Origin: Morganella psychrotolerans
GTDB lineage: Bacteria; Pseudomonadota; Gammaproteobacteria; Enterobacterales; Enterobacteriaceae
Reading direction: 5' to 3'
Assembly: GCF_001676155.1 (NCBI RefSeq)
Contig: NZ_LZEW01000034.1
Location: 62,001 to 126,000 of the forward strand
DNA: 64,000 bases
This document shows positions 48,385 through 59,229 of the stretch, piece after piece. Made by a program: the position numbers and the translations under genes. The notes under the pieces are model-generated. The model was not told the origin of the DNA, did not search any database, and saw nothing but the letters and a program-made list of their open reading frames with translations. The first letter of the stretch is position 1. Every line of letters begins with the position of its first letter.

Positions 48385-48460
48385 TATATCCAACGTCATT
48401 CAGGATGCAGGCTGGCTGAATGTCGCCAACGAACCTGTAGTTTGAATGAATAAGGGTATA
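48385..48460 (-). repeat. Palindromic intergenic repeat, copy 7 (long form, inverted)
   Basis: 76 bp, starting TATATCCAACGTCATTCAGG and ending TTTGAATGAATAAGGGTATA. The centre carries GCAGG and CCTGT. It begins 12 bases after the sdhB stop. Confidence 0.85.
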
Positions 48461-48476
48461 ACTGGTTGATAATAAT

Positions 48477-48502
48477 AAGATGCCTGCCGGCAGGCATCTT
48501 TT
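48477..48502 (+). terminator. Hairpin terminator after sdhB
   Basis: AAGATGCCTGCC and GGCAGGCATCTT form a perfect 12-bp stem with no loop beyond the turn, followed by TT and AT-rich DNA. It would reduce or stop transcription from sdh into suc. Confidence 0.75.
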
Positions 48503-48756
48503 ACCAGCGTGTAACAATAGGTATAATCTATCGCAGTAAGTGTTAGATGCGGGAAAAAATGTAGCTAATTGTGATTAAGATGTGAGTTTTTTGATTCAAA
48601 TGTAAGTATGGTAATAGACATCACAGGGATTTTCAGCAACGGTCAGCCGTTGCTAAAGGTTCCTCAGGGATACTCAGAACAGAAGATGCACAAGCACGAC
48701 CCGGGAATCCATTACGCACCGCACTATATCGCGGTATTAGTTATCACGGCGAAAAC

Positions 48757-48783
48757 TATACCCAACGTCATTCAGGGTGCAGG
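48757..48783 (-). repeat. Palindromic intergenic repeat, copy 8 (half copy)
   Basis: TATACCCAACGTCATTCAGG followed by GTGCAGG matches only the right half of the element. The other half is missing. Confidence 0.75.
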
Positions 48784-48905
48784 CAGGCGGCAGACGAGAC
48801 AATCCGCAGAACATATTTTGGTATGTTTTCCGGACATGCAGCGCAGCCGGTACATTGCAGCCCGGAAGATAAAGGGGATAAAGCTCTAAGCTTAAAGGGA
48901 TCACA

Positions 48906-51728
48906 ATGCAGAACGGCGTACTGAAGGACTGGCTGGATTCCAGCTTTCTGGCTGGAGAAAACCAGGCTTACATAGAAGATATCTATGAAGACTATCTGAA
49001 AGATCCGTCCTCCGTCGATGAAAGTTGGCGGGTAATTTTCGATTCACTGCCGAAAGCGGATGTTACAGAACAACCTCATTCGCAAACCCGCGACTATTTC
49101 CGTCGTCTGGCGAAAGATTCAACCCGCTATCATACCTCCGTCAGCGATCCGGCGATGGATTCCAAGCAAGTTAAAGTTCTCCAGCTTATTAACGCATTCC
49201 GTTTCCGTGGTCATCAGAATGCGGATCTTGATCCGCTCGGTCTGTGGAAACAGGAGCCTGTTCCGGATCTGGACCCTGCATTCCACAATCTGACCAAAGC
49301 TGATTTTGACGAAACCTTTAATATCGGTTCATTCGCTGTTGGTCGTGAAACCATGAAGCTGAGTGAGCTGTACGACGAATTAAAACGTATTTATTGCGGC
49401 GCTGTCGGCGTCGAATACATGCATATCACGAATACCGAAGAGAAACGCTGGCTCCAGCAGCGCCTGGAATCCGTGGTTGTCAGCAAACAGTTCAGTGCGG
49501 ATGAAAAACGGCGTTTCCTGGCAGATTTGACTGCCGCCGAAGGGATGGAGCGTTATCTCGGGGCTAAATTCCCGGGGGCAAAACGTTTCTCTCTGGAAGG
49601 AGGCGATTCCCTCATTCCGATGCTTAAAGATCTTATCCGTCATGCCGGTAAACAGGATACCCGTGAAGTCGTTCTGGGAATGGCGCACCGTGGTCGCCTG
49701 AACGTGTTGATTAACCTGTTCGGTAAAAAACCGGCAGACCTGTTTGATGAATTTGCCGGAAAGCACAAGGACCATCTGGGCACCGGTGACGTGAAATATC
49801 ATCAGGGTTTCTCCTCTGATTTCGCCACAGAAGGCGCGCAGGTTCATCTGGCGCTGGCATTTAACCCGTCTCACCTTGAAATTGTCAGCCCGGTGGTTAT
49901 CGGTTCTGTCCGTGCCCGCCGTGATCGCCTGCCGCAAAGTCTGAGCAGGATGGTATTGCCGATCACCATTCACGGTGACTCTGCGGTGTCTGGTCAGGGG
50001 GTTGTTCAGGAAACCCTGAATATGTCACAGGCACGGGGCTATGAAGTCGGCGGGACAGTTCGTATTGTTATCAATAACCAGATTGGTTTCACTACCTCGA
50101 ACCCGAAAGATACCCGTTCCACCGAATACTGTACTGATGTAATGAAAATGGTGCAGTCGCCGATTTTCCATGTGAACGCGGATGACCCGGAATCAGTGGC
50201 ATTTGTTACCCGCCTGGCGCTGGATTTCCGTAACACCTTTAACCGCGATGTCATGATTGACCTGGTCTGTTACCGCCGTCACGGGCACAACGAAGCGGAT
50301 GAGCCGAGTGCAACCCAGCCGATGATGTACCAGAAAATCAAACAGCACCCGACGCCGCGTAAAATCTATGGCGACAGACTGATTGAAGAAGGCATTGTGA
50401 CCGCCGGTGATGTGACTGAAATGGTCAATATGTACCGTGATGCTATGGATCGCGGAGACTGTGTGGTGGAAGAGTGGCGGGAAATCGGCAAAGCGTCTCT
50501 GACGTGGGAGCCGTACCTTAATCATGACTGGAATGACGATTACGCCAATAAAGTCGAACTGAAACGTTTGCAGGATCTGGCCCGCCGTATCAGTGCCGTG
50601 CCGGAAGAAGTGCAGATGCACCCGCGTGTTGAGAAAATTTATACTGACCGCGCAGACATGGCGGAAGGTAAAAAATTATTTGACTGGGGCGGCGCTGAAA
50701 CCCTGGCGTATGCCACACTGGCAGATGAAGGCGTTCCTGTCCGTCTGTCCGGTGAAGATGCCGGGCGCGGAACATTCTTCCATCGTCATGCTGTTATCCA
50801 TAATCAGGCCAACGGCTCTTGTTATGTGCCGTTAATGAATGTTCATAATGCTCAGGGGCGCTTTAATGTCTGGGACTCGGTTCTGTCTGAAGAAGCGGTT
50901 CTGGCCTTTGAATATGGTTATGCAACAACAGATCCGCGCGGTCTGACTATCTGGGAAGCCCAGTTCGGTGACTTTGCCAACGTGGCGCAGGTGGTTATTG
51001 ACCAGTTCATCAGCTCCGGCGAACAGAAGTGGGGCAGAATGTGCGGGCTGGTGATGTTACTGCCGCACGGCTACGAAGGTCAGGGACCGGAGCACTCCAG
51101 TGCCCGCCTGGAACGCTATCTGCAACTTTGTGCCGAGCAGAATATGCAGGTGTGCATTCCGTCAACACCGGCGCAGGTTTATCACATGCTCCGCCGTCAG
51201 GCATTGCGCGGTATGCGCCGTCCGCTGATTGTTATGTCACCGAAATCACTGTTACGTCATCCGCTGGCAGTTTCTTCCCTGGAAGAGTTAGCCGAAGGTC
51301 GTTTCGAAGCGGTTATTAATGAAGTCGATAAGCTCAATCCTGCGGATGTTAAGCGTGTGGTGCTGTGCTCCGGTAAAGTGTATTACGATTTATTAGAGCA
51401 GCGCCGCAAAAATAATCAGACAGATGTTGCCCTGATCCGTATCGAGCAGCTCTATCCGTTCCCGCATGACGATATTCATGAGATTCTCGCGCCGTTTGCG
51501 CATGTGAAGGATTTCATCTGGTGCCAGGAAGAGCCGCTGAATCAGGGCGCCTGGTACTGCTGCCAGCATAATTTCCGTGAGGCGGTCCCGGCAGGTGCAG
51601 CACTGCGCTACGCGGGTCGTCCGGCCTCGGCATCTCCGGCTGTGGGCTATACGTCTGTTCACCAGCAACAACAACAAGAGCTGGTGAATGATGCACTGAA
51701 CGTTGAATCAACTAAGGATAAGAAATGA
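48906..51728 (+). CDS. sucA: 2-oxoglutarate dehydrogenase E1 component SucA
   Basis: The thiamine-diphosphate decarboxylase of the 2-oxoglutarate dehydrogenase complex. The 940-residue protein (E. coli 933) has the N-terminal E2-binding peptide [22 protein letters not shown]. Further blocks are [52 protein letters not shown] and [12 protein letters not shown]. The stop overlaps the sucB start as ATGA, closer than in E. coli. Confidence 0.97.
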   Translation: MQNGVLKDWLDSSFLAGENQAYIEDIYEDYLKDPSSVDESWRVIFDSLPKADVTEQPHSQTRDYFRRLAKDSTRYHTSVSDPAMDSKQVKVLQLINAFRFRGHQNADLDPLGLWKQEPVPDLDPAFHNLTKADFDETFNIGSFAVGRETMKLSELYDELKRIYCGAVGVEYMHITNTEEKRWLQQRLESVVVSKQFSADEKRRFLADLTAAEGMERYLGAKFPGAKRFSLEGGDSLIPMLKDLIRHAGKQDTREVVLGMAHRGRLNVLINLFGKKPADLFDEFAGKHKDHLGTGDVKYHQGFSSDFATEGAQVHLALAFNPSHLEIVSPVVIGSVRARRDRLPQSLSRMVLPITIHGDSAVSGQGVVQETLNMSQARGYEVGGTVRIVINNQIGFTTSNPKDTRSTEYCTDVMKMVQSPIFHVNADDPESVAFVTRLALDFRNTFNRDVMIDLVCYRRHGHNEADEPSATQPMMYQKIKQHPTPRKIYGDRLIEEGIVTAGDVTEMVNMYRDAMDRGDCVVEEWREIGKASLTWEPYLNHDWNDDYANKVELKRLQDLARRISAVPEEVQMHPRVEKIYTDRADMAEGKKLFDWGGAETLAYATLADEGVPVRLSGEDAGRGTFFHRHAVIHNQANGSCYVPLMNVHNAQGRFNVWDSVLSEEAVLAFEYGYATTDPRGLTIWEAQFGDFANVAQVVIDQFISSGEQKWGRMCGLVMLLPHGYEGQGPEHSSARLERYLQLCAEQNMQVCIPSTPAQVYHMLRRQALRGMRRPLIVMSPKSLLRHPLAVSSLEELAEGRFEAVINEVDKLNPADVKRVVLCSGKVYYDLLEQRRKNNQTDVALIRIEQLYPFPHDDIHEILAPFAHVKDFIWCQEEPLNQGAWYCCQHNFREAVPAGAALRYAGRPASASPAVGYTSVHQQQQQELVNDALNVESTKDKK

Positions 51729-52936
51729 GTAGCATAGAAATTCTGGTTCCCGAGCTCCCCGAGTCTGTCGCCGATGCCACGGTTGCGACGTGGCACAAAA
51801 AACCGGGTGACCGTGTTGAACGTGATGAAGTGCTGGTGGAAATAGAAACAGACAAAGTGGTGCTGGAAGTGCCTGCCTCTGACGCCGGTATTCTGGAAGC
51901 AGTGCTGGAAGAAGAGGGTGCGACAGTGCTGTCTAAACAGTTGCTGGGGCGTATCCGTCTGGGCGACAGCACCGGCTTACCGGCTGAAATAAAAGAAAAA
52001 GTACAGTCCACACCGGCGCAGCGCCAGAATGCCGGGCTGGATGAAGAATCAAATGATGCATTAAGTCCGGCTGTCCGCCGTCTGATTGCAGAGCATGGCA
52101 TGAATGCCGCAGATATTGCCGGCAGTGGTGTCGGCGGTCGTCTGACCCGCGAAGATGTGGAAAAACATCTGGCACAACAGCCGAAAGGCGTTGATAGCGC
52201 GGCTGTTGAGTCTGTTTCTCAGGCGGCATTGTCACACCGCAGTGAAAAACGCGTACCGATGACGCGTCTGCGTAAGCGTGTGGCGGAGCGTCTGCTGGAA
52301 GCGAAAAACAGTACTGCGATGCTGACTACCTTTAACGAACTCAACATGAAGCCGGTGATGGATCTGCGCAAACAGTATGGCGAATCGTTTGAAAAACGCC
52401 ATGGTGTGCGCCTGGGCTTTATGTCGTTCTATGTGAAAGCCGTGGTTGAAGCGCTGAAACGTTATCCGGAAGTGAACGCGTCTATTGATGGCACTGATGT
52501 TGTGTATCACAACTATTTCGATATCAGTATTGCCGTCTCCACACCGCGCGGGCTGGTTACACCGGTATTGCGTGATGCTGATGCGCTGAGCATGGCTGAG
52601 ATTGAAAAACGCATCAAAGAACTGGCTGTTAAAGGTCAGAACGGCAAGCTGACAGTGGAAGATCTGACCGGCGGTAACTTTACCATCACCAATGGTGGTG
52701 TGTTTGGTTCACTGATGTCAACGCCGATCATCAACCCGCCGCAGAGTGCGATTCTGGGTATGCATGCAATTAAAGATCGCCCGATGGCCGTCGATGGTCA
52801 GGTAGTTATCCTGCCGATGATGTATCTGGCTCTTTCTTATGATCATCGCCTGGTTGACGGGCGTGAATCAGTCGGGTTCCTCGTGACGATTAAAGAAATG
52901 TTAGAAGACCCGACCCGTTTGCTGCTTGACGTGTAG
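51725..52936 (+). CDS. sucB: Dihydrolipoyl succinyltransferase SucB (E2)
   Basis: The core acyltransferase of the complex. The 403-residue protein (E. coli 405) has an N-terminal lipoyl domain with the lipoylated lysine in [13 protein letters not shown] at about residue 43. Next come a linker, a peripheral-subunit-binding domain ([38 protein letters not shown]) and the catalytic domain with [10 protein letters not shown]. It overlaps sucA by 4 bases. Confidence 0.97.
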   Translation: MSSIEILVPELPESVADATVATWHKKPGDRVERDEVLVEIETDKVVLEVPASDAGILEAVLEEEGATVLSKQLLGRIRLGDSTGLPAEIKEKVQSTPAQRQNAGLDEESNDALSPAVRRLIAEHGMNAADIAGSGVGGRLTREDVEKHLAQQPKGVDSAAVESVSQAALSHRSEKRVPMTRLRKRVAERLLEAKNSTAMLTTFNELNMKPVMDLRKQYGESFEKRHGVRLGFMSFYVKAVVEALKRYPEVNASIDGTDVVYHNYFDISIAVSTPRGLVTPVLRDADALSMAEIEKRIKELAVKGQNGKLTVEDLTGGNFTITNGGVFGSLMSTPIINPPQSAILGMHAIKDRPMAVDGQVVILPMMYLALSYDHRLVDGRESVGFLVTIKEMLEDPTRLLLDV

Positions 52937-52964
52937 TGTTCTTTATTTTTGAGCTTTAACTCAT

Positions 52965-52994
52965 CCGGGCGGCATCGCGCTAAAACCCGCCCGG
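52965..52994 (+). other. Hairpin in the sucB-sucC spacer
   Basis: CCGGGCGG and CCGCCCGG pair across a 14-base loop. No T-run follows, so it is more likely an mRNA stability or attenuation structure than a full terminator. Confidence 0.5.
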
Positions 52995-53103
52995 CTGAAC
53001 TCGCATTAGTGAATCTGTGTCCCTGCGCCGGGAAACCGGTGCTATCCAGGCAACAACAATAAGAGAGTCCGCTCTCATCAGACAAAATAATGGATAGAAC
53101 ATC

Positions 53104-54270
53104 ATGAATTTACACGAGTATCAGGCAAAACAACTTTTCACGCGGTATGGATTACCTGCACCGGCAGGCTACGCCTGCTCCACACCCCGTGAAGCAGAAG
53201 AAGCAGCATCAAAAATCGGCGGCGGTCCGTGGGTCGTCAAGTGTCAGGTTCATGCCGGGGGCCGTGGTAAAGCGGGTGGCGTGAAACTGGTAAAAACCAA
53301 AGAAGAAATTCGTGCATTTGCCGAACAGTGGTTAGGCAAGCGCCTTGTGACCTATCAGACAGATGCGCTGGGTCAGCCGGTTCATCAGATACTGGTGGAA
53401 AGTGCGACAGATATCGCCAAAGAGCTCTATCTGGGCGCCGTTGTTGACCGCAGTTCGCGTCGTGTGGTCTTTATGGCGTCAACGGAAGGCGGCGTTGAGA
53501 TTGAAACGGTGGCTCACGAAACACCGGAGCTTATTCATAAAGCGGTGATTGACCCGCTGACCGGTCCGATGCCGTATCAGGGGCGTGAGCTGGCATTTAA
53601 GCTGGGTTTAACCGGAAAGTTAGTTAACCAGTTTACTAATGTTTTCATGGGTCTGGCGACCCTGTTCCTGGAGCGCGATCTGGCGATGGCGGAGATAAAC
53701 CCGCTGGTTATCACCTCAGACGATCAGCTTATCTGCCTTGACGGTAAATTAGGCGTTGACGGTAATGCACTGTACCGCCAGCCGGAACTGCGTGAAATGC
53801 ATGATCCGTCTCAGGAAGATGCCCGTGAAGCACAGGCCGCGCAGTGGGAACTGAACTATGTTGCGCTGGACGGTAATATCGGTTGTATGGTGAATGGCGC
53901 AGGTCTTGCGATGGGCACCATGGACATTGTTAAACTGCACGGCGGCGAGCCGGCTAACTTCCTGGATGTCGGCGGTGGTGCGACCAAAGAGCGCGTCACT
54001 GAAGCGTTTAAAATCATTTTGTCCGATGAAAATGTTAAAGCGGTATTTGTTAATATTTTCGGCGGAATCGTCCGCTGTGACCTGATTGCAGACGGGATTA
54101 TCGGTGCGGTTGAAGACGTTGGTGTCAATGTGCCGGTTGTTGTGCGTCTGGAAGGTAATAATGCGGAGCTTGGCGCTGAGAAGCTGGCGAAAAGTGGTCT
54201 GAATATTATTGCGGCAACCAGCCTGACGGATGCTGCGGAACGTGTTGTTGCAGCAGTGGGAGCGAAATAA
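53104..54270 (+). CDS. sucC: Succinyl-CoA synthetase beta subunit SucC
   Basis: The ADP-forming subunit with an ATP-grasp fold. The 388 residues equal the E. coli length. It begins [35 protein letters not shown], contains [18 protein letters not shown] and the power-helix region [20 protein letters not shown], and ends in [18 protein letters not shown]. It overlaps sucD by one base (TAATG). Confidence 0.98.
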   Translation: MNLHEYQAKQLFTRYGLPAPAGYACSTPREAEEAASKIGGGPWVVKCQVHAGGRGKAGGVKLVKTKEEIRAFAEQWLGKRLVTYQTDALGQPVHQILVESATDIAKELYLGAVVDRSSRRVVFMASTEGGVEIETVAHETPELIHKAVIDPLTGPMPYQGRELAFKLGLTGKLVNQFTNVFMGLATLFLERDLAMAEINPLVITSDDQLICLDGKLGVDGNALYRQPELREMHDPSQEDAREAQAAQWELNYVALDGNIGCMVNGAGLAMGTMDIVKLHGGEPANFLDVGGGATKERVTEAFKIILSDENVKAVFVNIFGGIVRCDLIADGIIGAVEDVGVNVPVVVRLEGNNAELGAEKLAKSGLNIIAATSLTDAAERVVAAVGAK

Positions 54271-55142
54271 TGTCTATTTTAATCGATAAAAATACCAAGG
54301 TTATCTGTCAGGGATTCACAGGCAGCCAGGGGACTTTCCACTCTGAACAGGCGATTGCCTACGGTACCAAAATGGTCGGTGGTGTGACGCCGGGCAAAGG
54401 CGGAACCACACATTTAGGGTTGCCGGTCTTTAATACTGTGCGTGAAGCGGTAGAAGCCACAGGTGCGACCGCATCGGTTATTTATGTCCCTGCACCCTTT
54501 TGCAAAGACTCCATTCTGGAAGCCATTGATGCCGGTATTAAGCTGATTATCACTATTACCGAAGGTATCCCGACCCTGGATATGCTGACGGTAAAAGTGA
54601 AGCTGGATGAAGCGGGTGTCCGGATGATCGGTCCGAACTGTCCGGGCGTTATTACCCCGGGACAGTGCAAAATCGGGATTATGCCGGGCCATATCCATCT
54701 GCCGGGTAAAGTGGGCATTGTGTCCCGTTCCGGTACGCTGACGTATGAAGCGGTGAAACAGACGACGGATGCCGGTCTGGGACAGTCTACCTGTGTGGGT
54801 ATCGGTGGCGACCCGATTCCGGGATCTAACTTTATTGATATTCTGCGCATGTTCCAGAATGACCCGCAAACAGAAGCGATTGTGATGATCGGTGAAATCG
54901 GCGGCAGTGCGGAAGAAGAAGCGGCTGCTTTTATTAAAGAGAGCGTCACAAAGCCGGTTGTGGCATATATTGCGGGTGTGACTGCACCTAAGGGCAAACG
55001 AATGGGGCACGCCGGAGCGATTATTGCCGGCGGGAAGGGAACCGCAGATGAAAAATTTGCCGCCCTTGAAGCCGCAGGCGTAAAAACAGTCCGCAGCCTG
55101 GCTGATATTGGTGAGGCAGTGAAAGCTATCCTCAGCAAGTAG
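54270..55142 (+). CDS. sucD: Succinyl-CoA synthetase alpha subunit SucD
   Basis: Carries the phosphohistidine and binds CoA. The 290-residue protein (E. coli 289) has the CoA-binding [19 protein letters not shown] and [20 protein letters not shown]. The catalytic histidine is in [17 protein letters not shown] near residue 247. It ends sucABCD, and a terminator lies about 110 bases later. Confidence 0.98.
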   Translation: MSILIDKNTKVICQGFTGSQGTFHSEQAIAYGTKMVGGVTPGKGGTTHLGLPVFNTVREAVEATGATASVIYVPAPFCKDSILEAIDAGIKLIITITEGIPTLDMLTVKVKLDEAGVRMIGPNCPGVITPGQCKIGIMPGHIHLPGKVGIVSRSGTLTYEAVKQTTDAGLGQSTCVGIGGDPIPGSNFIDILRMFQNDPQTEAIVMIGEIGGSAEEEAAAFIKESVTKPVVAYIAGVTAPKGKRMGHAGAIIAGGKGTADEKFAALEAAGVKTVRSLADIGEAVKAILSK

Positions 55143-55184
55143 CTGTGTATCAATTGTGTATCAATTGCGTATCTGACTGCTTGC

Positions 55185-55245
55185 TATACCCGGCGATATT
55201 CAGGATGCAGCCAACGAACCTGCAGTTTGAATGAATAAGGGTATA
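55185..55245 (-). repeat. Palindromic intergenic repeat, copy 9 (short form, inverted)
   Basis: 61 bp ending TTTGAATGAATAAGGGTATA. The left part (TATACCCGGCGATATTCAGG) has several changes from the family. It is placed between the sucD stop and its terminator. Confidence 0.85.
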
Positions 55246-55250
55246 TATCG

Positions 55251-55288
55251 CAACCTGAGCCGTGAAATATAGGCTCAGGTTGTTTTTT
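55251..55288 (+). terminator. sucABCD terminator
   Basis: CAACCTGAGCC and GGCTCAGGTTG form a perfect 11-bp stem around a 10-base loop, followed by six T. Confidence 0.92.
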
Positions 55289-55726
55289 GATCTGACCCCG
55301 GTAAGGGGAACCGGTACGTTTTTACTCTTTTTACGACTTATCTCAATACCCTCCGGTTGTTCTTGTTACATTCAGTCATTTTCTCAATTGTCTCATAACC
55401 TCGGTTGTGTCGTTTACAACACAAACAGTCTCAGGTATAAAAGGGCGTTTTTTATCATATTGATTTATACTTGTTTTTCCCGCCCAAAATGAGCGGATTT
55501 GTATCTTAATACAAAAGAGCGATAACAGTTTTAGTGATAATTTATTTATTATTGAATTACCCCGGTAATGGAATTAACCAGGAATATTAATGAAAATAAA
55601 ACGTTAATTAAAGGTGCGTTTATTATTGTTATTTTTCAGTTTAGTTATATTTTCGTGTACATTGCATTAACAATAAAATAACGCAGACGATATATATGCG
55701 ATATTGATTAACACTGGTCGGAAAAA

Positions 55727-55740
55727 TTGACATAAATCAA
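55727..55740. promoter_or_regulatory. FNR-like box upstream of cydA
   Basis: TTGACATAAATCAA matches the FNR consensus TTGAT-N4-ATCAA with one mismatch. It lies about 305 bases before cydA, which fits the long regulated leader of cydAB. Binding is inferred. Confidence 0.55.
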
Positions 55741-56045
55741 TCTATTGCGCTGGCATTATTTTGGAAGTTTGATTAAATTGGGTCAGATCAAAATAGCCGA
55801 AAATGACTACCATGTGCATTATTTGATATAACATCAGAATTCCAATCTGAATCACGTAAAAGCGGTTTATTGTGTGCAAATATAAGCGTACTATTATTAG
55901 GGTGTCTATTTAGGTGTTTTTTTTTGTTACTAATTTGTTATTGCATTTAGAGGCATTTATTGCTGGTAGTTATGTTGCTTTCTTTCTTCAGGAAAGCTTG
56001 GGTTGCCGCATGTCGGTGTCTTCCTGCTAGGAGCAAGGAGTCAAG

Positions 56046-57608
56046 ATGTTTGATATTGTCGAACTGTCGAGATTACAGTTTGCCTTAACAGCGATGTATC
56101 ACTTTTTATTTGTACCGCTAACATTAGGTATGTCCTTTGTGTTAGCGATCATGGAAACTGTGTATGTCCTGTCCGGTAAGCAAATCTATAAAGATATGAC
56201 AAAGTTCTGGGGTAAGTTATTTGGTATTAACTTTGCCCTGGGTGTTGCTACAGGTCTGACTATGGAGTTCCAGTTCGGGACTAACTGGTCATACTACTCT
56301 CACTATGTTGGTGATATCTTCGGTGCGCCTCTGGCAATCGAAGGTCTGATGGCATTCTTCCTCGAATCCACATTTGTTGGTCTGTTCTTCTTCGGCTGGG
56401 ATCGTCTCAGTAAGAAGCAGCATCTGATGGTAACCTGGTTCGTTGCTATTGGTTCTAACTTCTCTGCACTGTGGATTCTGGTTGCAAACGGCTGGATGCA
56501 AAACCCGATTGCAGCTGATTTCAACTTTGAAACCATGCGTATGGAAATGTTAAGTTTCTCTGAGCTGGTTCTCAACCCGGTTGCACAGGTTAAATTTGTG
56601 CATACCGTTGCTGCAGGTTACTGTACAGGTGCTGTTTTCGTCCTGGCTATCAGTGCATGGTATCTGCTGAAAGGCCGTGATATTGCATTCGCAAAACGCT
56701 CTTTCGCCATTGCGGCAAGTTTTGGTATCGCTGCAGTGTTATCCGTTATTGTACTGGGTGATGAGTCCGGTTATGAAATGGGTGACGTGCAGAAAACCAA
56801 GCTGGCTGCGATTGAAGGCGAATGGCATACTCAGCCGCCTCCGGCTTCATTTAACGTGATCGCATTCCCGAATCAGGACAAAATGGAGAACAGTTTCTCT
56901 ATTGAAATCCCGTATCTGATGGGGATTATCTCGACGCGTTCTATTGATACACCGGTTCTTGGTTTGCGCGACCTGATGGCACAGCATGAAGTCCGTATCC
57001 GTAACGGTATGATTGCTTACGATCTGTTACAGCAACTGCGTCAGGGTAATACTGATGTTGCTGTGCGTGATGCATTTAATCAGAGCAAAAAAGACCTCGG
57101 TTATGGTTTACTGCTCAAACGCTATACTGATGATGTAGGTAATGCATCAGAAGAACAAATCAAACTGGCTGCGAAGGACTCCATTCCGCGCGTTGCCCCA
57201 CTGTTCTGGGCATTCCGTATCATGGTTGCCGCTGGTGGTCTGATGCTGATTGTTCTGGGTCTGGCGTTCCTGAGTGTTCTGCGTAACCGTGTTGGTAAAT
57301 CAAAATGGTTACTGCGTGCATCACTGCTGAGCCTTCCGTTACCATGGATTGGTGTTGAAGCAGGCTGGTTCGTTGCTGAATATGGCCGTCAGCCATGGGC
57401 TGTGGGTGAAGTATTACCAACAGCATATGCAACGTCGAATCTGGCAGCCGGAGACATTCTGTTCTCTATGGCGCTGATCTGCGGTCTGTACACATTATTC
57501 CTGATTGCTGAAATGTTCCTGATGTTCAAGTTTGCACGTCTTGGTCCAAGCAGCTTAAAAACCGGCCGTTATCACTTTGAAACGTCACCGGCACAAGACG
57601 CTAAGTAA
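56046..57608 (+). CDS. cydA: Cytochrome bd-I ubiquinol oxidase subunit I CydA
   Basis: The heme-bearing subunit of the high-affinity terminal oxidase. The 520-residue protein (E. coli 522) begins [28 protein letters not shown], with heme ligand His19. It has the Q-loop region after [21 protein letters not shown] and the [16 protein letters not shown] motif. It is 14 bases upstream of cydB. Confidence 0.98.
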   Translation: MFDIVELSRLQFALTAMYHFLFVPLTLGMSFVLAIMETVYVLSGKQIYKDMTKFWGKLFGINFALGVATGLTMEFQFGTNWSYYSHYVGDIFGAPLAIEGLMAFFLESTFVGLFFFGWDRLSKKQHLMVTWFVAIGSNFSALWILVANGWMQNPIAADFNFETMRMEMLSFSELVLNPVAQVKFVHTVAAGYCTGAVFVLAISAWYLLKGRDIAFAKRSFAIAASFGIAAVLSVIVLGDESGYEMGDVQKTKLAAIEGEWHTQPPPASFNVIAFPNQDKMENSFSIEIPYLMGIISTRSIDTPVLGLRDLMAQHEVRIRNGMIAYDLLQQLRQGNTDVAVRDAFNQSKKDLGYGLLLKRYTDDVGNASEEQIKLAAKDSIPRVAPLFWAFRIMVAAGGLMLIVLGLAFLSVLRNRVGKSKWLLRASLLSLPLPWIGVEAGWFVAEYGRQPWAVGEVLPTAYATSNLAAGDILFSMALICGLYTLFLIAEMFLMFKFARLGPSSLKTGRYHFETSPAQDAK

Positions 57609-57622
57609 ACAGGAGCCCACTT

Positions 57623-58765
57623 ATGTTTGATTATGAAATATTACGGTTTGTATGGTGGATACTGATCGGCGTTCTGCTGATTGGCTTCACTGTGACTGAT
57701 GGTTTTGATATGGGTGTGGGTATTTTGCTGCCGATTATCAGCAAAGGTGATACAGAACGTCGTATCATGATTAATACCTTAGCGCCGCACTGGGAGGGCA
57801 ACCAGGTATGGTTGGTCACCGCAGGTGGTGCACTGTTTGCTGCATGGCCGATGGTCTACGCTGCTGCATTCTCAGGCTTCTATATCGCAATGATTCTGGT
57901 CCTGGCGGCATTATTCTTCCGCCCGGTCGGTTTTGACTATCGTTCAAAACTGGAATCACCAAAATGGCGCGGTATGTGGGACTGGGGTATTTTTATCGGC
58001 AGTTTCGTTCCGTCACTAGTCATCGGTGTGGCATTCGGTAACCTGTTACTGGGTGTGCCGGTTGAAGTGAACTCGAATCTGCAGGTTTCTTATGCAGGCA
58101 GTTTCTTCGGTCTTCTGAACCCGTATGGTCTGTTAGCCGGCTTAATCAGTCTGATGATGATTGTGGCGCACGGCGGGACTTACCTGCAGATGCGTACTAC
58201 CGGTGAATTACACCTGCGTGCGCGCAAAGCAACCACCATTACCGCATTGCTGACATTTGTTCTGTTCGCTGTGGCCGGTGCGTGGCTGATGTGGGGTGGT
58301 ATCGAAGGTTTCCGTGTCGTATCTGACCTGGATCATTTCGGTCCTTCCAACCCGGTGACGAAAGAAGTGGTTCAGGAAGCGGGCGCATGGATGGCAAACT
58401 TTACTGCCCATCCAATCCTGTGGATCCTGCCTGCTGTCGGCCTGGTGTCTCCGCTGCTGGTGGTTCTGTTCACCCGTCTGGATAAAGGTGCGTTTGCATT
58501 CCTGTTCTCTGCACTGACTATTGCCGGGGTGATCCTGACCTGTGGTACAGCGATGTTCCCGTTCATCATGCCTTCAAGCATTGACCCGAACGTCAGTCTG
58601 ACCATGTGGGATGCAACATCCAGTCTGCTTACCCTTCAGGTAATGACAGTTGTTGCGATTATCTTTGTACCAACCGTTCTTCTGTACACTATCTGGTGTT
58701 ACGTGAAGATGGCGGGTCGTATGGATAAATCCTTCATCGAAGACAACAAACATTCACTGTACTAA
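57623..58765 (+). CDS. cydB: Cytochrome bd-I ubiquinol oxidase subunit II CydB
   Basis: The partner subunit without heme contacts of its own except near the interface. The 380-residue protein (E. coli 379) has many membrane spans and begins MFDYEILRFVWWILIGVLLIGFTVTDGFDMGVGILLP, with APHWEGNQVWLVTAGGALFAAWP following. AGGAG precedes the start. It is followed by cydX at 13 bases. Confidence 0.97.
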   Translation: MFDYEILRFVWWILIGVLLIGFTVTDGFDMGVGILLPIISKGDTERRIMINTLAPHWEGNQVWLVTAGGALFAAWPMVYAAAFSGFYIAMILVLAALFFRPVGFDYRSKLESPKWRGMWDWGIFIGSFVPSLVIGVAFGNLLLGVPVEVNSNLQVSYAGSFFGLLNPYGLLAGLISLMMIVAHGGTYLQMRTTGELHLRARKATTITALLTFVLFAVAGAWLMWGGIEGFRVVSDLDHFGPSNPVTKEVVQEAGAWMANFTAHPILWILPAVGLVSPLLVVLFTRLDKGAFAFLFSALTIAGVILTCGTAMFPFIMPSSIDPNVSLTMWDATSSLLTLQVMTVVAIIFVPTVLLYTIWCYVKMAGRMDKSFIEDNKHSLY

Positions 58766-58778
58766 GGAGCAGACGCAT

Positions 58779-58886
58779 ATGTGGTATTTTGCATGGATCC
58801 TCGGAACGCTCCTGGCATGCAGTATTGCAATTATTGCAGCACTGGCCATTGAGCATAATGAAGACAAAGCCGCGTCAGGCGAATAA
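58779..58886 (+). CDS. cydX: CydX, small subunit of cytochrome bd-I
   Basis: A 35-residue single-span protein, MWYFAWILGTLLACSIAIIAALAIEHNED then a short tail. E. coli CydX (37 residues) has the same MWYFAWILGTLLAC start and stabilises the CydAB hemes. AAGGAG lies 9 bases upstream. It fits exactly between cydB and ybgE. Confidence 0.95.
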   Translation: MWYFAWILGTLLACSIAIIAALAIEHNEDKAASGE

Positions 58887-58891
58887 GACGT

Positions 58892-59176
58892 ATGTTGGAT
58901 AAATCTTACCAACTACTGGATAAGGGTCCCTTACGGGCCCTTGTCCTCATCATGGCGCTGGGGCTGGCATTTTGTGTGATTTGGGATCCGTCGCGTTTTG
59001 CGGCGAATACCAGTTCACTACAAATCTGGCAGGGGTTAGTGATGATCTGGGCCGTATGCAGCGGTGCAGTTTTCGGCACCGCTTTTCATCCGAAACGCGC
59101 AGTCTGGAAGATTATCTTTCATCCCATTCCCGCCATTGTGATCCTGGCTTACGGCCTTTATCACTTTTTTAGCTGA
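58892..59176 (+). CDS. ybgE: YbgE, cyd operon membrane protein
   Basis: A 94-residue protein (E. coli 97) with three hydrophobic stretches: residues 15-27, 43-62 and 76-90. The family signature KGPLRALVLIMALGLAFCVIWDPSRFA is present. It is always linked to cydABX; its role is undefined. It lies 5 bases after cydX and before a terminator. Confidence 0.92.
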   Translation: MLDKSYQLLDKGPLRALVLIMALGLAFCVIWDPSRFAANTSSLQIWQGLVMIWAVCSGAVFGTAFHPKRAVWKIIFHPIPAIVILAYGLYHFFS

Positions 59177-59194
59177 TAAAGTCGTTTTTCATTA

Positions 59195-59226
59195 AAAAAG
59201 CCGTTCATCTGAACGGCTTTTTTTTT
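59195..59226 (+). terminator. cydABX-ybgE terminator
   Basis: AAAAAGCCGTTC-ATCT-GAACGGCTT followed by a nine-base T-run. The hairpin is identical to the glnS terminator. It may also end the convergent LysR gene. Confidence 0.93.
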
Positions 59227-59229
59227 GTC

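Larger units (their letters stand above)
48373..48905. other. sdhB-sucA intergenic region
   Basis: 533 bases holding repeat copy 7, a strong hairpin terminator (48477-48502), and a half repeat (48757-48783). A 93-codon open frame at 48608-48889 runs through the half repeat and looks like chance. A sucA promoter should lie in the last 400 bases, but I cannot point to it. Confidence 0.7.
55143..56045. other. sucD-cydA intergenic region
   Basis: About 900 bases without a convincing gene. It holds repeat copy 9 (55185-55245), the sucD terminator (55251-55288), then a long AT-rich stretch with an FNR-like box at 55727-55740. A 76-codon frame at 55262-55492 begins inside the terminator and is rejected. 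The long cydA leader is expected; cydAB in E. coli has several promoters under ArcA and FNR. Confidence 0.7.

Noticed and set aside
48608-48889. A 93-codon frame between sdhB and sucA
   Set aside because: It runs through a half repeat and has no clear ribosome-binding site or known domain.
55262-55492. A 76-codon frame after sucD
   Set aside because: It starts inside the sucD terminator stem and shows no coding pattern.
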